From positions 434,001 to 498,000 of the forward strand of contig JAMWFC010000033.1 in assembly GCA_027475525.1 (NCBI GenBank): a stretch of 64,000 nt of DNA, in the 5' to 3' direction. Of this stretch, positions 35,256 to 46,092 are shown piece by piece. Each line of letters starts with the position of its first letter. Position 1 is the stretch's first letter. The DNA comes from Macrolepiota albuminosa (taxonomy: Eukaryota > Basidiomycota > Agaricomycetes > Agaricales > Agaricaceae). The position numbers and the translations under genes are program-made. The notes beneath the pieces are model-generated. The model saw only the letters and a program-made list of their open reading frames with translations, was not told the DNA's origin and searched no databases.

Positions 35256-37774
35256 ATGGACATGCCCTTCGAACCTAATTTGGTACGTATCAGTCGATCC
35301 CCAATCAAGCGACATCCAAACTCTTCAAACCAGTCTGAAGATGAACAAATATACCTTGAGCAACCAAACATGCTCCAAGTCGAGGACATAGAAGGCTTCT
35401 CACTGCCTGTTTTCGTCGAAATCAAACCTCTCCTCTCAATGGAGGAAACTACAGAGGATTATGTGGATGCTCCAATATGGGTACATCCAAAAATTGCTGA
35501 ATTGTGAATTTCACCAAGTTTTGCTGCTAGACAGAGCCGAACGAGTTTCAGAGAGATGCTTCAGTCCTCGATCCAGGTGGTGTTGATCACTTGGTTGACC
35601 GTGGACATGGCGAAAACCAGGTGTCAAAGGAGACTCAGGACGGACCTTCATTTACGTCCGACTTTACTGTAAGTTCCTCTTCCATTACCCAACTCTCCTC
35701 GGTCTAACGAGGAGCTTAGACGATCAACCCACTTTCGTTGGACACCTTCGGAGGAAAATCAAGGACAAACCCAGACAAGATTGAACGCACGGAACCTGAA
35801 CGACTTTTCCAGCAAGACGAAGCTACATCGGCGAACGTTGAATCCTTTGATTTGGCTGCATCACCACATGACAAATTGGATATCCCCCTGGAGGTCAGTA
35901 AAGTCAACCTCATATCTAATTGGATGATTGCCAGACGTCTAAACATGCTTTACCTCTATGATAGAAATTTCTGAGCGAGCTTGAGCAGGGCGAACCAATT
36001 TTAGAACCTGATACTGATCTCTTCAGCATTAAAGGAGATCCAGTCGTACGTATGCACCTGGAGCAGCAAAATTAGGTGCTGATAGCTCTTCAGATCTCTT
36101 CAGCATTAAAGGAGATCCAGTCGTACGTATGCACCTGGAGCAGCAAAATTAGGTGCTGATAGCTCTTCAGCATACTGATGCCAGACAAGATGGTACCACT
36201 GACGCTGTATCACCGAGAGAACCTGCCATAGTCATTCCACAGCCTGAACTTGGGGCTGATCATGGCACGGAAAATCCTCTTTTCCATGTTGAAAATGGGG
36301 GTTCTCCTGAAAATAAGGTTCCACCCCAAGTTGGAGCTGGTATAACTCAAGAAAGGAATCCCGAGGATCCAATTGAACGTTCCACTGATACTAATGTCAG
36401 TCAGAGACTTGTACGCTAGCCTTAGCTAATTTTTTTTTGCTCCCAGGAGACTACACTTGATACTCCTACATCAGTAGATGCTCCCGGCACGCAAGATGCA
36501 CGCCCAATAAAGGGTAGGAGGATGTTGTTCAATGCCGTTGAAATCTCCCCGTCATCCGCAACAAAAAGGAAATACATGAATACTCCTACAGACGACAAAC
36601 CCCTTGAACTCAAAAAGAGCGAAGAAAAGATGAAACATCTCAAAAACGTGCACCTTCCTTCCCACACTTCCTCAACATACTAATTATCTCCTCTCAGCCC
36701 AAAGTGAAGAACGACCGAACCCCCAAGCTAAGCGCCGACATAGTCCAGGACCGCCTCCAACAAATCGGTCTCGACCTCTTCCCCATCGCACTCTCCAAAT
36801 CCCTCACGGACGTCACATTCCAGCGAGACATGATCAGCCAGCACTACGGCGGCAACATTCGCGTCACATTTCCCAAGATCAGGCGCGACATGGTCGCTGT
36901 GCACGGGCTCAACGACTTCATGTTCATCAACCTGCAATACAACCCCCACGCCCCCGAAGTGCCCGGCGCCCCGGGGCTGTGGTATACCGTCGGACAAGAC
37001 AGGAGCATCGCACGCGCACACCCATGGGCGAAGGAACAGCGGGTCATGTCTCGGCTTGTGGTGGGAGTCTGGCAGTACCAGGGACAGTATGCGCTTATAC
37101 CCGCTGATTCGTTGACGAAGGAAGAATGGGGTGCACAGGACGTTAAGGTAAGCCAGTCTGGGTGTATTTTTACGTGTTTCTATGTGGACTTTTATGATGA
37201 CTTTTTTTTTCTTCAGCTGCGGAACAAGTGGGCCCAGGAGATCCACGAAAGAGTGTGGGGCCGTCCGACGAGAGCGCGTATTGCTCTGCGTGCGCGCCTC
37301 GGTCGACTGCCGACACGAGCTGAGCTCGCTGCTGCCCTCCAGGGCGATTCCAAATTCCACGAGGTTACTTCAGCACAGATTGCAGTGGCATTATTGAAGG
37401 GCGAAGAGGTATGAAAAGAACCACTTCCCTTGCATTCTATCACTCTGATTGTTAATATTCCATATATTCCATAGACCATGGCCGTGTGGGCTATGAAATG
37501 CGTCGGTTACGACGAGAATTTCCAGAAGGAGCTTATTGAGAAGCAGAAGAGTTGGGTGGCTCCTACTAATAAGGCTAAGGATGGTGCAGGGAAAAGGACA
37601 AAGTCGAAAAAGACCCCATCAAAGGCAGGCAGTTCTAGGAAGCGGAAGGCCGAGGCGTTGGCCTCGGAAAGTTCTTCTGATGGAGATATCTCGGACTCTA
37701 GTGACGATGAACTACAAGTTATTTCGAAAATCAAAAGTTTAGCAGGACAGAGGAGAACCCGCCACACTACATAG
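35256..37774 (+). CDS. DUF6697-type basidiomycete protein, acidic/disordered N-terminus
   Basis: No known function; related proteins are widespread in Agaricomycetes. Proposed exons: 35256-35480, 35531-35668, 35720-35893, about 35964-36045, 36171-36410, 36447-36647, 36698-37147, 37217-37408, 37475-37774. Nearly all joins keep phase. Conserved C-terminal domain: DMISQHYGGNIRVTFPKI, PHAPEVPGAPGLWYTVG, VGVWQYQGQYALIPADSLT, RARIALRARLGRLPTRAEL, AVWAMKCVGYDENFQKELIE. The N-terminal ~280 residues are low-complexity and acidic. The C-terminal tail is Lys/Ser-rich (KRTKSKKTPSKAGSSRKRK), suggesting a nuclear-localisation signal. The fourth exon/intron is hit by a 77-bp duplication (36016-36170). The start is uncertain, and intron five is only 36 nt. 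The family name is from memory and should be checked. Confidence 0.68.
36016..36170 (+). repeat. 77-bp tandem duplication in the DUF6697-type gene
   Basis: Copies begin with GATCTCTTCAGCATTAAAGG at 36016 and 36093. The unit spans the end of an exon (FSIKGDPV) plus the whole following intron. Confidence 0.95.
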
Positions 37775-38053
37775 AAATTATTATACATCATTTGATGCTC
37801 CAATTTATGTGCAATATGATAAACCATTATCATTCGGTGAATTTGATAGATCAATTATAATTTCTTCAAGCTGAATCCTGGAGCTTAATTGTCCGCATTT
37901 CCATAATCGGAATATACATCTTCGTCGCTAAATGGCGATTATATACTGACAACGATTTCTGATCCAATTCGTGCAGAAAACGCAAAGCCATTGCCAACTC
38001 GAATCATTCCAAAATTCCCACTTACAAGCTCGTTAATCTATTCATACGATAAT

Positions 38054-38506
38054 TCATTGAGCATGTTTAAATGTCGTAATCGGACGCGGTTGCACATTCT
38101 GTGCCGCATCATCAAACTGACTCGACCCAAACGCCCGCGCTTCTTGTTCCAACTCATCAATCGAGAATCTTCCAATTGCCCCGGCTGACATAGCCGCCTC
38201 AAGCGCATCTCTAATCCATGTACGGCAAGTCACAGTAGGATCATCGTGTGCCACCGCAGTGATAGAAGTATGAAGCGCCTCAGTCGAATCTGCAGGCACA
38301 TCGACAATCTTCATCAACCCTACGAGGAGGAATTCCTTCATAATCCCACTGTTAGGTTCGTGCTCCGAGAACCAACCGGATCCGATGTTCCTGATGTGGT
38401 ATTTGGTCCCTCTGGTAGCAGAGAAATGATGGTACAGAGCCCAGTGGAAAGAGTTTGGGTCATCGCGCGCGTACAGGGCAATGTAGAGAGCACCGACTTC
38501 GAGCAT
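38054..38506 (-). CDS. small single-exon protein, DUF6914-like
   Basis: 150 residues without introns, starting MLEVGALYIALYARDD at 38506. The pattern ALYIALYAR ... FHWALY near the start and TVTCRTWIRDALEAAMSAG later resembles a basidiomycete family of ~150-200 residue proteins (DUF6914, assignment from memory). The role is unknown. The histidine/cysteine spacing recalls that family's HWAL and CxxWVxxAL motifs, but no catalytic claim is made. Convergent with the DUF6697-type gene; 279 bp separate the two stops. Confidence 0.6.
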   Translation of the reverse strand: MLEVGALYIALYARDDPNSFHWALYHHFSATRGTKYHIRNIGSGWFSEHEPNSGIMKEFLLVGLMKIVDVPADSTEALHTSITAVAHDDPTVTCRTWIRDALEAAMSAGAIGRFSIDELEQEARAFGSSQFDDAAQNVQPRPITTFKHAQ

Positions 38507-41500
38507 GTCGCCGACCTATGATAAACGAGCAGATAAGAAATCCAATTAACTCTTGGCGCAGGCTTCTACGCACGTCGTTAATAAGTGACAATCGATCAAG
38601 TCACCCGCTTCTGAGTTGCTTGTTATCAATGTGCGCCCACAAAGGACTTAGGAAAGACACTTCGCACCAAGCCACAAAAGTACATTTCCTCCAAGTATCT
38701 CTTCAACTAATCTAGTATCCTTCGACTCGAGTAGATTCCCCTCTGACCACCAATCTCTGATGTAACGGTACAGTCTAAATTATTCAGGAGTCCGGGAGAC
38801 AGAATCAATAAGTGATGAATTCAGACTCTGTTAGAACAGTTTCTTTTTGAGGGTGTAACAGTCATGAAAGTGGGCATCGCGACATGCGCGACCGCGTACG
38901 AAATCTTGACTTACGAGTCTTGCCAATTTCTTGCTGCACTACGCAATACATCTCCAGAAACCAAAATTGATTTCAGGTGTCGGCTTTTGCCGTTCCTCGT
39001 GGGAAAATCAAAGCCAAACGATTTCTGCACTCGTGAAGTCTTTGCTCCATACAACTATTATAGATAACATGCTACAAGGGGACGCGCGTCCCGGCACGGC
39101 TTAAACCTTTCTCAATGATAAACCCATACTACCATGCTCCTCACATACTCACGCAGAAGCCTGAGAATTACAGGTGTTGTAGTGAAATCAAAGCCAGACG
39201 ATGTCTGCCATAAGACGCACACACGTCCTGACTCGCTCAAATTTCCATCAGTAATAATCCCATTCTACCATGCTCCGCAGATTATCGTGCAGAAGCCTGA
39301 GGATTACAAGGCGTCAACGGTGCTGTAGCTATCTCCGTCAGCCAAAAGCGAAAACATGGCAGATACCGGTGACCCTAGATGAGATACCGGTGACCCTAGA
39401 TGTGATCCCTTTTAGAGTCGAGTCACAATCCCCGATGCAGAGATCCAGTTGCAAAAAATACATTGGAGTTCCAGGATGTCAAGACAGTGACTCGTCAAGT
39501 GATAGGATGGGGTGTGAACATCTCGATGACAGCGGCACAAGCGTTGATTAGACGCGATTTGTGATGTGGTACTACCACGAACACGTCATTACGGCCAATG
39601 CTTCGTTCAAGTGAAGTAGGTATCGAAGTTTCTTACAAACAGGTGCCCTGAATCCTGTTTACACGTTGCTAAGGGTATGTTACATGCACCTGTACACATA
39701 TACTCTCCTACTGACAAACTTGTCCCTAGATTTATACTTAGGTGTTTCATCTAGGCACATACAAATAAAGTTCCGGATTGCTGAGGGTCTATATATTCAC
39801 ATCACATAATGTTTTATCTAGTGTGCACTTGTGCACTTACCAGGTTGGGGTTCCAACAATATCTACACAATCTACGCGACGTGTCCCTACCAGGTCCTTG
39901 TGTCCTTTTGCCTACATTGTATCTGATATATATTGAATAATCTTTCTGGTTCTGGTCAGTCCAATTACGTGGAAACACCGAACACGAGGATTGAGTCAAT
40001 ATGACAATCCAGAGAGTTCTTCCTAGCTCCGACAAATACTTGGATGATTCCAGGATCCTGGTGCAACGAACATCGGTATAGAAATGTATGTACTATCTTG
40101 TCAACACTAGACGTTTCATCACTTCATTCACTCTCTTAAAAGATTATCTCACGAGTTATGTGTGTGTATGTGATGAGTCAAAGCTCGGAAAAAAGTTAAC
40201 CACCGCAGCCCAATTAAGAAAAAGTCACAAACAAAATTCTGTATGGANNNNNNNNNNNNNNNNNNNNNNNNNNNNNNNNNNNNNNNNNNNNNNNNNNNNN
40301 NNNNNNNNNNNNNNNNNNNNNNNNNNNNNNNNNNNNNNNNNNNNNNNAGTATCTACGTTCTGTATTCATATCTAGAGAACCACAGCTAACTTCCATTCAC
40401 AAATCTGGATTGTTATCACTCTTCGCCACGGCTTCTCTTCGTTACATGCCGTTGATTCGGACACGCAAAGAACACGAGGAAATGTTCCTTGAAAGGTGAT
40501 TGAAAAGTAGGGGCTTCATCAATGCTTGCGAAAGAAGGTCAGTCACAAGGCATTTTTGCTCTTGTTGAAATCGTTTGGCAGCCCGCATGATTGGTAAAGT
40601 GACTACTTCACCGGCTCGTCTACTAACCCCAGTTGGAATGGATAGAAACTCAGCCGCATATGGTTAGATTTTATGGCCTCCCTTCATCTGATTTCGATGG
40701 CGTATTCCCCATTCGGAGCGACTCTTGTCACTTCATTTTCAACCTACATCTGCGCGACCGCGCCAGCATCTGGCGTTGAAAATCATGACAACGTTACGAC
40801 ATACGAGGCGGCAAAAATTCGAACCATTAGGGTGTGACCTGCAGGAGAAAATCGACTCACACGCAACCGGTCCGAGACTCTGTGAATGGCCGTATGCTAT
40901 AGTTGGTTAGGTGTTTGTTCAATCGACTGCCCCACGTTGCACTTTGCATCATTGGTATAGCAGACCTTGCCCTTTCTTTATACCAAAATGACAAGAAGCA
41001 TTTTTGGTGAATATCCACGTTCCCCACACTCGCGTCAAGTCATCTAGTGTCACGAAGTCTACCTCTCAGGAAATCACAGAATGCGCTCTCTGTTGCATAA
41101 AACTTTAGTTTCCTGGGATCATCAAGTATTGGACTATGAGCTCAGCAGGTGCACCAAGGAAGCTATGTCTATACTATAAGTTAAATGTTTTTCCTTTTGC
41201 CATCAGGTATTTTGCTTCAGCCGTGCGTCCCTTGTCTCGCAACGTCAAAGCGAACCGGGAACTCACAAGAGAACGCTCTCATCGCTCAGGTTCAGCAAAG
41301 AAGCTTCTGGCTCTGATCTTCTTTTAACGTGCACTGGAACAGCTGTTCAGCCTTTCCTGGAACAAGTATAACCTGGGCTGGCATTGTATATTCCATTTCT
41401 ACTTTAGCAGAGTCGAACACAGCGGACTCGGTATAAAGGGGTCTGAGCCGCAGAGTATCTGCAACTACTCTTCTGCATCTTCACAAACGTTCTAAACTTG

Positions 41501-41513
41501 CATAATCTGAACA
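38507..41513. other. 3-kb region without supported genes, with an assembly gap
   Basis: Only short frames. Around 38880-39340 a ~80-bp segment is repeated imperfectly (CCATGCTCC ... CAGAAGCCTGAG ... and AAATCAAAGCCA). A 21-bp tandem duplication sits at 39361/39382 (AGATACCGGTGACCC). The 100-N gap is at 40248-40347. The function of the region is unknown. Confidence 0.5.
40248..40347. other. scaffold gap of exactly 100 N
   Basis: A run of 100 N, the usual placeholder for a gap of unknown size. Confidence 0.97.
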
Positions 41514-42178
41514 ATGTCTCTTTCCGCCCTCGCTATTTCTGAGACCGTCGGATACCCAACTACAGCCACCATGTTCAACGACGTAGAAAAATGTAAGTGA
41601 TATTATGTCCCTATGCTGTTCAAATGGCTTATGTTCGCAGTCAGCCCCTGGCCTGCTCGTTTGTATATTAAAAAGGTTTCCAAGATCACTCTCTATACAG
41701 GCTGTACCGTCGTCAATGGCATTGAAATCAGCTACGATATGTCCAATAGCAACAAATCTAAGACTGTCATTCATGGAAAGATGGATGGAGATGTCAACGA
41801 GTGTATCCTTACAGGTGAGAAGTGCTTTCAGCAGCGCTGTGAATGAGTGATTGATGCCCACTTCTTGAAAGGTGATGAGTTCTTTATTGGTTTCTTTGGT
41901 GCAACAGATAACAAGGAGCCCGGCACTCTGAGACGCGTTGGCTTCTTGGTATACAACAAGGTCACCGGTGACATTACTTCGTTTGGTTTGTGTTATTCTA
42001 GTTCCAAACGCACAAACTCATGTTGATCCGTGAACAAGGCGCTTTCCCTTCCCCTCGCCCTGAGTCACTCCCTTATCAAGTCAGGGGCTTCAGTTCGCTT
42101 GGTCTGATTGCTGGTTTCAGCGGAAGCATAGATGAAAGCGGTTGGAAATCAACATTGACAAGATTATTACAATGTTAA
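41514..42178 (+). pseudogene. jacalin-like lectin domain gene, probably damaged
   Basis: Candidate carbohydrate-binding beta-prism protein. Exons: 41514-41592, 41641-41814, from 41872 onward. The fold pattern fits jacalin-like domains: SKITLYTGCTVVNGIEISYD, KTVIHGKMDGDVNECILTG, DEFFIGFFGA, RRVGFLVYNKVTGDITSFG, and a C-terminal LGLIAGFSGSIDESGWKSTL. The first two introns are normal (48 and 57 nt). Between SFG and the next conserved stretch there are only ~16 nt with a donor-like GTTTGTG and an acceptor-like TTCTAG; this is too short for an intron and out of phase. Either intron sequence was lost (deletion or assembly collapse) or the gene is broken. No signal peptide. The lectin assignment is by pattern only. 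Confidence 0.55.
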
Positions 42179-42844
42179 CTGTTGGACAGGAAAGCTCGAT
42201 ACACTTGCTGTTTACAAGTTTTTGTCGGCAGATAACAATATCAGGCTCTCTGCCAAGCTGTAGATGTTCCGTATGCCAACTGTTGATTTGTACATCGATT
42301 CCCGAAATGTTTTATTTGGGTTTAATGTTAGGATTTGCACTTGCAGTTGGGGTTCTCGTATAGGTCGTTATATACGAAAGCATAGTTCACGCATATAGAG
42401 AGCTGTAAAATGCTGGAAGAGCCTTAAACTCCTGAAGATTTGGATCTTATTGGTTCTGAGGTTTACTAGTTTTATTACCTGCTTTGGTGCGCATTTTTGT
42501 CCTCAAAGTTTGTGCCCCTCATGACCGGATCGGCTATTGCCAGTCTCTATTTCACTGGGTGAAGGGAATGATGTTACAATGTTACAATAGTGTTATCTAC
42601 CTCCACTACATAATAGTTAAAGACAGCTCGGTAAGGAACGCCTCGTGAGACCTAATAGATGAAAATTTACAAAACTAAGTACTAAGGTGCAAGTGGGGTA
42701 GCATCAAAACCCCTGTGAGAAAAGTTTGCCACCACTGCAGGGCAAAATACACGACTTTGTGTGCATAGAAAGAGGAAAGAAAGGAAAGAAGGAAAATCTG
42801 AGGAGAGAGGTTGTGAAAGGAGGGAAGACGGCCAGTCTGGCACA

Positions 42845-43050
42845 ACAATGTAAACATAGTAAAAAGAATCCAATTAATTTTGGAATTTTATTTGAATATT
42901 TCTATCAAAACTAGAGAAAAAATATTTTAACTGAACTCAAAAGAATAAGAGAATAAGAGAATAAAAGGCTTGCTTTGGTTCTGCGGTTCAAGAATGACTA
43001 ATATAGTCCTCTCTAATGCATCAGACCAAGTACCATTGAAAGTTTGGTTA
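42845..43050. repeat. partial copy of a TIR element also found at 51314-51680
   Basis: Sequence from about 42850 (AATTAATTTTGGAATTTTAT ...) to CTAATATAGTCCTCTCTAATG is the reverse complement of the right part of 51314-51680, diverged. Confidence 0.6.
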
Positions 43051-43427
43051 CAATATTTTTTAATAGGTGAAGCACCACTCTCTAAAGATTTTGTGCTTTT
43101 CTTTTGGTTGGCTGCATGATCTCCATTAGTTCCAATCAAACACCATGCAAAATCATTGGAGTAAAAGTATAATTTCTCACACTTTTTTTTGGTGGTATGT
43201 TTACAGCATCTCAACATATCTACATCTCCCAGCATGCTGGGCAGAATGAATCTGTTAGCTTTGAGTTGCCCACAAATTGAAGGGGTTGAACCTCTATATA
43301 TCAGAGTAGAAATCCATTTACACCCAAATCCCAGCATGAACTGAAAGACAGTGTGAGACTCAATGATCATTGTTATACATTGGCTCAAAAAACTGCCCCA
43401 ATGTTTGGCCTTTTTGAAAAGATTCAC
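42927..43427 (-). pseudogene. degenerate transposon-derived open frame
   Basis: 166-residue open frame. The part LIGTNGDHAANQKKSTKSLE recalls the GANGDHAxNxK motif of large basidiomycete transposon-encoded proteins. It overlaps other repeats at both ends and is likely a relic. No function assigned. Confidence 0.35.
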
Positions 43428-43600
43428 ATGGTGTGCAACAATTACTTAAGCAGTTTTTTTTTTGAAAAGTCACATGACATACAACTACATTCTGGCTTTA
43501 TAATGATGTATAGATCATGTGATTTAGACAAGAACTTGCTGATTAATAAATCAAACAAAATATTCAATCATTGGGGCAGTTTTTTGACCCACTCTAATTT
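43377..43600. mobile_element. MITE copy 1 with ~23-bp TIRs
   Basis: Terminal inverted repeats TGGCTCAAAAAACTGCCCCA on the left and TTGGGGCAGTTTTTTGACCC on the right, about 220 bp apart. A diverged inverted copy is at about 48630-48860. The short size and TIRs suit a Tc1/mariner-type MITE. Confidence 0.65.
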
Positions 43601-43857
43601 ACTCCAATTTTCATATCTAGTACTTGGTGATAGGACTCCACATAGGCTAGGTACATCAACAGCAGGCTTGGCACCAGCTCCAGACACCTTGCTGCACTCA
43701 TTCTGAACTTAGCATGCACAACTTATTCATTTCAGGCCATACTCAACAGCTGTGCATGGCAAGCAACAGATCCAATCAGTAATAGCACTAGTGGCAGCTG
43801 GAATGACAAGTGACAGTTGGCATCATGCCATTGGCAGGTATTGACAGATGGCATCAC

Positions 43858-44377
43858 TGTAAGAGCAACCTCTGGAGGCTATGGCTCAGTCACACAGCTG
43901 ATAGAAGTAGATTCAAAGTATATTAGAGTATATACTAACAATATCATAATAACTACTCACCTGGCAGAGGGAGATCTAAAGAGAACAAGTCTAGAGATTT
44001 CCTATGCCAGGTTGGATGCTTCTGGAGCCTCTGAAGTGTGAAAAACAAACTGTACAGGACAACAAAACCTTACAAACTTGAAAATTGCCTAAACAAACAA
44101 GTGCACAAACAAGGCAGGAAAACTCCAGACTTTAGAGATCAAAAAGGCAAATTCTGGCTTATGTAAGCAGTCTGGAGGTGGTACTGAAGGGCCCACACTT
44201 GTCTGAATGATAGCTAAAGAACCAGAACACCTCAAAGGCTGAGAATAGTACTAATAGATAGTGTTGAAAGAATAGAGGCAGTAAAATAAAAGAATGACAG
44301 CAGAAATAGAGGAATGAATAAAGAGAGAATGAAGAAATAAAGAGTGAAAGAAGGAAGAAATGAGGAGTCCTCTGACA
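43858..44377 (-). repeat. LTR5 copy a (reverse orientation)
   Basis: 520-bp LTR-like unit, bounded TGT...ACA, reverse complement of copies at 44593-45104 and 52902-53554. Its insertion point interrupts a sequence that is continuous (inverted) at 47870-48080. Confidence 0.75.
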
Positions 44378-44592
44378 AAGCACTCAGTTAGCATATGGTA
44401 CACCTAGCTGGTGGCAGCACTTACAACCTGGAATGATGGTATTTCACTGGTATTTCACTGCAACAAACAGCTTGGCATTCCACTTTAGCACCCAACATCA
44501 CTTAGTGCTTCCTTTTGACTTAGATGGATTCTTATTGATTTCTTATTATTTAGTTTAATGCACTGTGTTTACTTACATTTTTTACAGTTAAC

Positions 44593-45104
44593 TGTCAGGA
44601 GACTCCTCATTTTTTCCTTCTTTCACTCTCTATTTCTTCACTCTCCTTTCATTTATTTTCTTATTTCTTCTATCATTCTCTCATTTTGCTGTTTTCATTC
44701 TCTCAACACTATTTGTTAGTACTATTCTCAGCCTTTCTCTGGTCTTTTAGCTATCATTCAGACAAGTGTGGGCCCTTCAGCACTGCTTCCAGACTGCTTA
44801 TATAAACCAGAGTTTGCCTTTCTGACTTCCAAAGTCCAGAGTTTTTCTGCCTTGTTTGCACAGTTGTTTGTTTAGGCAATTTTTGAGTTTTTAAGGTTTT
44901 GTTGTACTGTACAGCTATTTCTCATGCTTCAGAAGCCCCAGAAGCATCCAACCTGGCATAAAAAATCCCTAGACTTGTCCTCTTTGAATCTTCCTCTGCC
45001 AGGTGAGTAGTTATTATGATATTGTCATATATACTCTAAGATACTTTGGATCTCCCTCTGCCAGCTGTATGACTGAGCCACAGCCTCTAGAGGTCACCTT
45101 TACA
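44593..45104 (+). repeat. LTR5 copy b
   Basis: 512-bp unit starting TGTCAGGAGACTCC and ending CACCTTTACA. Flanks TTAAC and TTAGC could be a target-site duplication with one change. Forms a ~500-bp inverted pair with copy a across 215 bp. Confidence 0.75.
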
Positions 45105-45161
45105 TTAGCCACTCCTTGGCAACACTTAGCTACTTAGTGATGGTGAATTTATTTTTACTAT

Positions 45162-46092
45162 TGATACGATGCTGTACCAGGAGTCAGAGACACAACATGC
45201 ACCAGAAGTCAAAATAAACATTTAATCATAAGGCTGAAAACTGTAAGCCTCCTGGTAGCAGTCTCAACAAATTATATCTCCAAAAACACCCCAATAAATA
45301 CACAGACAGTACAGAACAAAGGGCAGGGACCAGCTCAAGCTATCCACTCAACAATAGTCCAACCACTGTAATGGGGAGGGGAAGCATGGGAGCTGGCAGA
45401 AGTGACAAAATAGGATCAATTTGTGATGATCTAGATCAAGATCAGATCTGACAATGCTCAATTTGACATGACTGAAAGGGGAAAGGAAAAGAAGCATGGA
45501 GGGATGTCAAAAGAAGCATGGAATGCAGGGAAGCACTAAAAGGAGAAAGAAGGATCTATGAATGGGATCGTGCTAAATGGAGCTGAAGCAAATGGGGAAG
45601 TGGCAATCAGAGACATCCGGAGGAATGGTGGAACAAGAAGTTGAATGGTGGAACTGGTGGCACCAAAACATGCCTCCCAAAAGGGAAATTGGACTATCAA
45701 ATATGTTCTGGAGATTGGGGAGTTGACAACAAAGAGTCATGTGTAGATAGTGGTCTGTGCACCAGAAAAACAGTATAAATAGCCCAAGTTTAGTAGAGAA
45801 TAGACAGGCAATTGATAGGCAAAGGCTCGGTGGTTCCCAGGGAGTGAATCACTTAGGCTGGAGTTTGTTGAGAACCCTCTGCAGGCAATTGATAGGCAAA
45901 GGCTCGGTGGTTCCCAGGGAGTGAATCACTTAGGCTGGAGTTTGTTGAGAATCCTCTGCTTTTAGGAAGATTATTGAAAGCCTTCAACATTATAATATAT
46001 CTATTTCCTCATCAAGTCAGTGTGCATTGCAAGTAACATTCTACACCATCAAGCCCCAGAACTATCAGTACTACTTGCAACCAAGTACTACA
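45162..46092 (+). repeat. LTR4 copy a
   Basis: LTR-like unit TGATAC...CTACA, 931 bp including a 77-bp tandem duplication (45805-45958); 854 bp without it, close to the 860 bp of the inverted copy at 49637-50496. Confidence 0.7.
45805..45958 (+). repeat. 77-bp tandem duplication inside LTR4 copy a
   Basis: Period 77, one mismatch (AGAACC against AGAATC) between the units. Confidence 0.93.

Noticed and set aside
40088..40396. Open frames running through the N gap on both strands
   Set aside because: They exist only because N codons are not stops; there is no coding evidence in the flanks.
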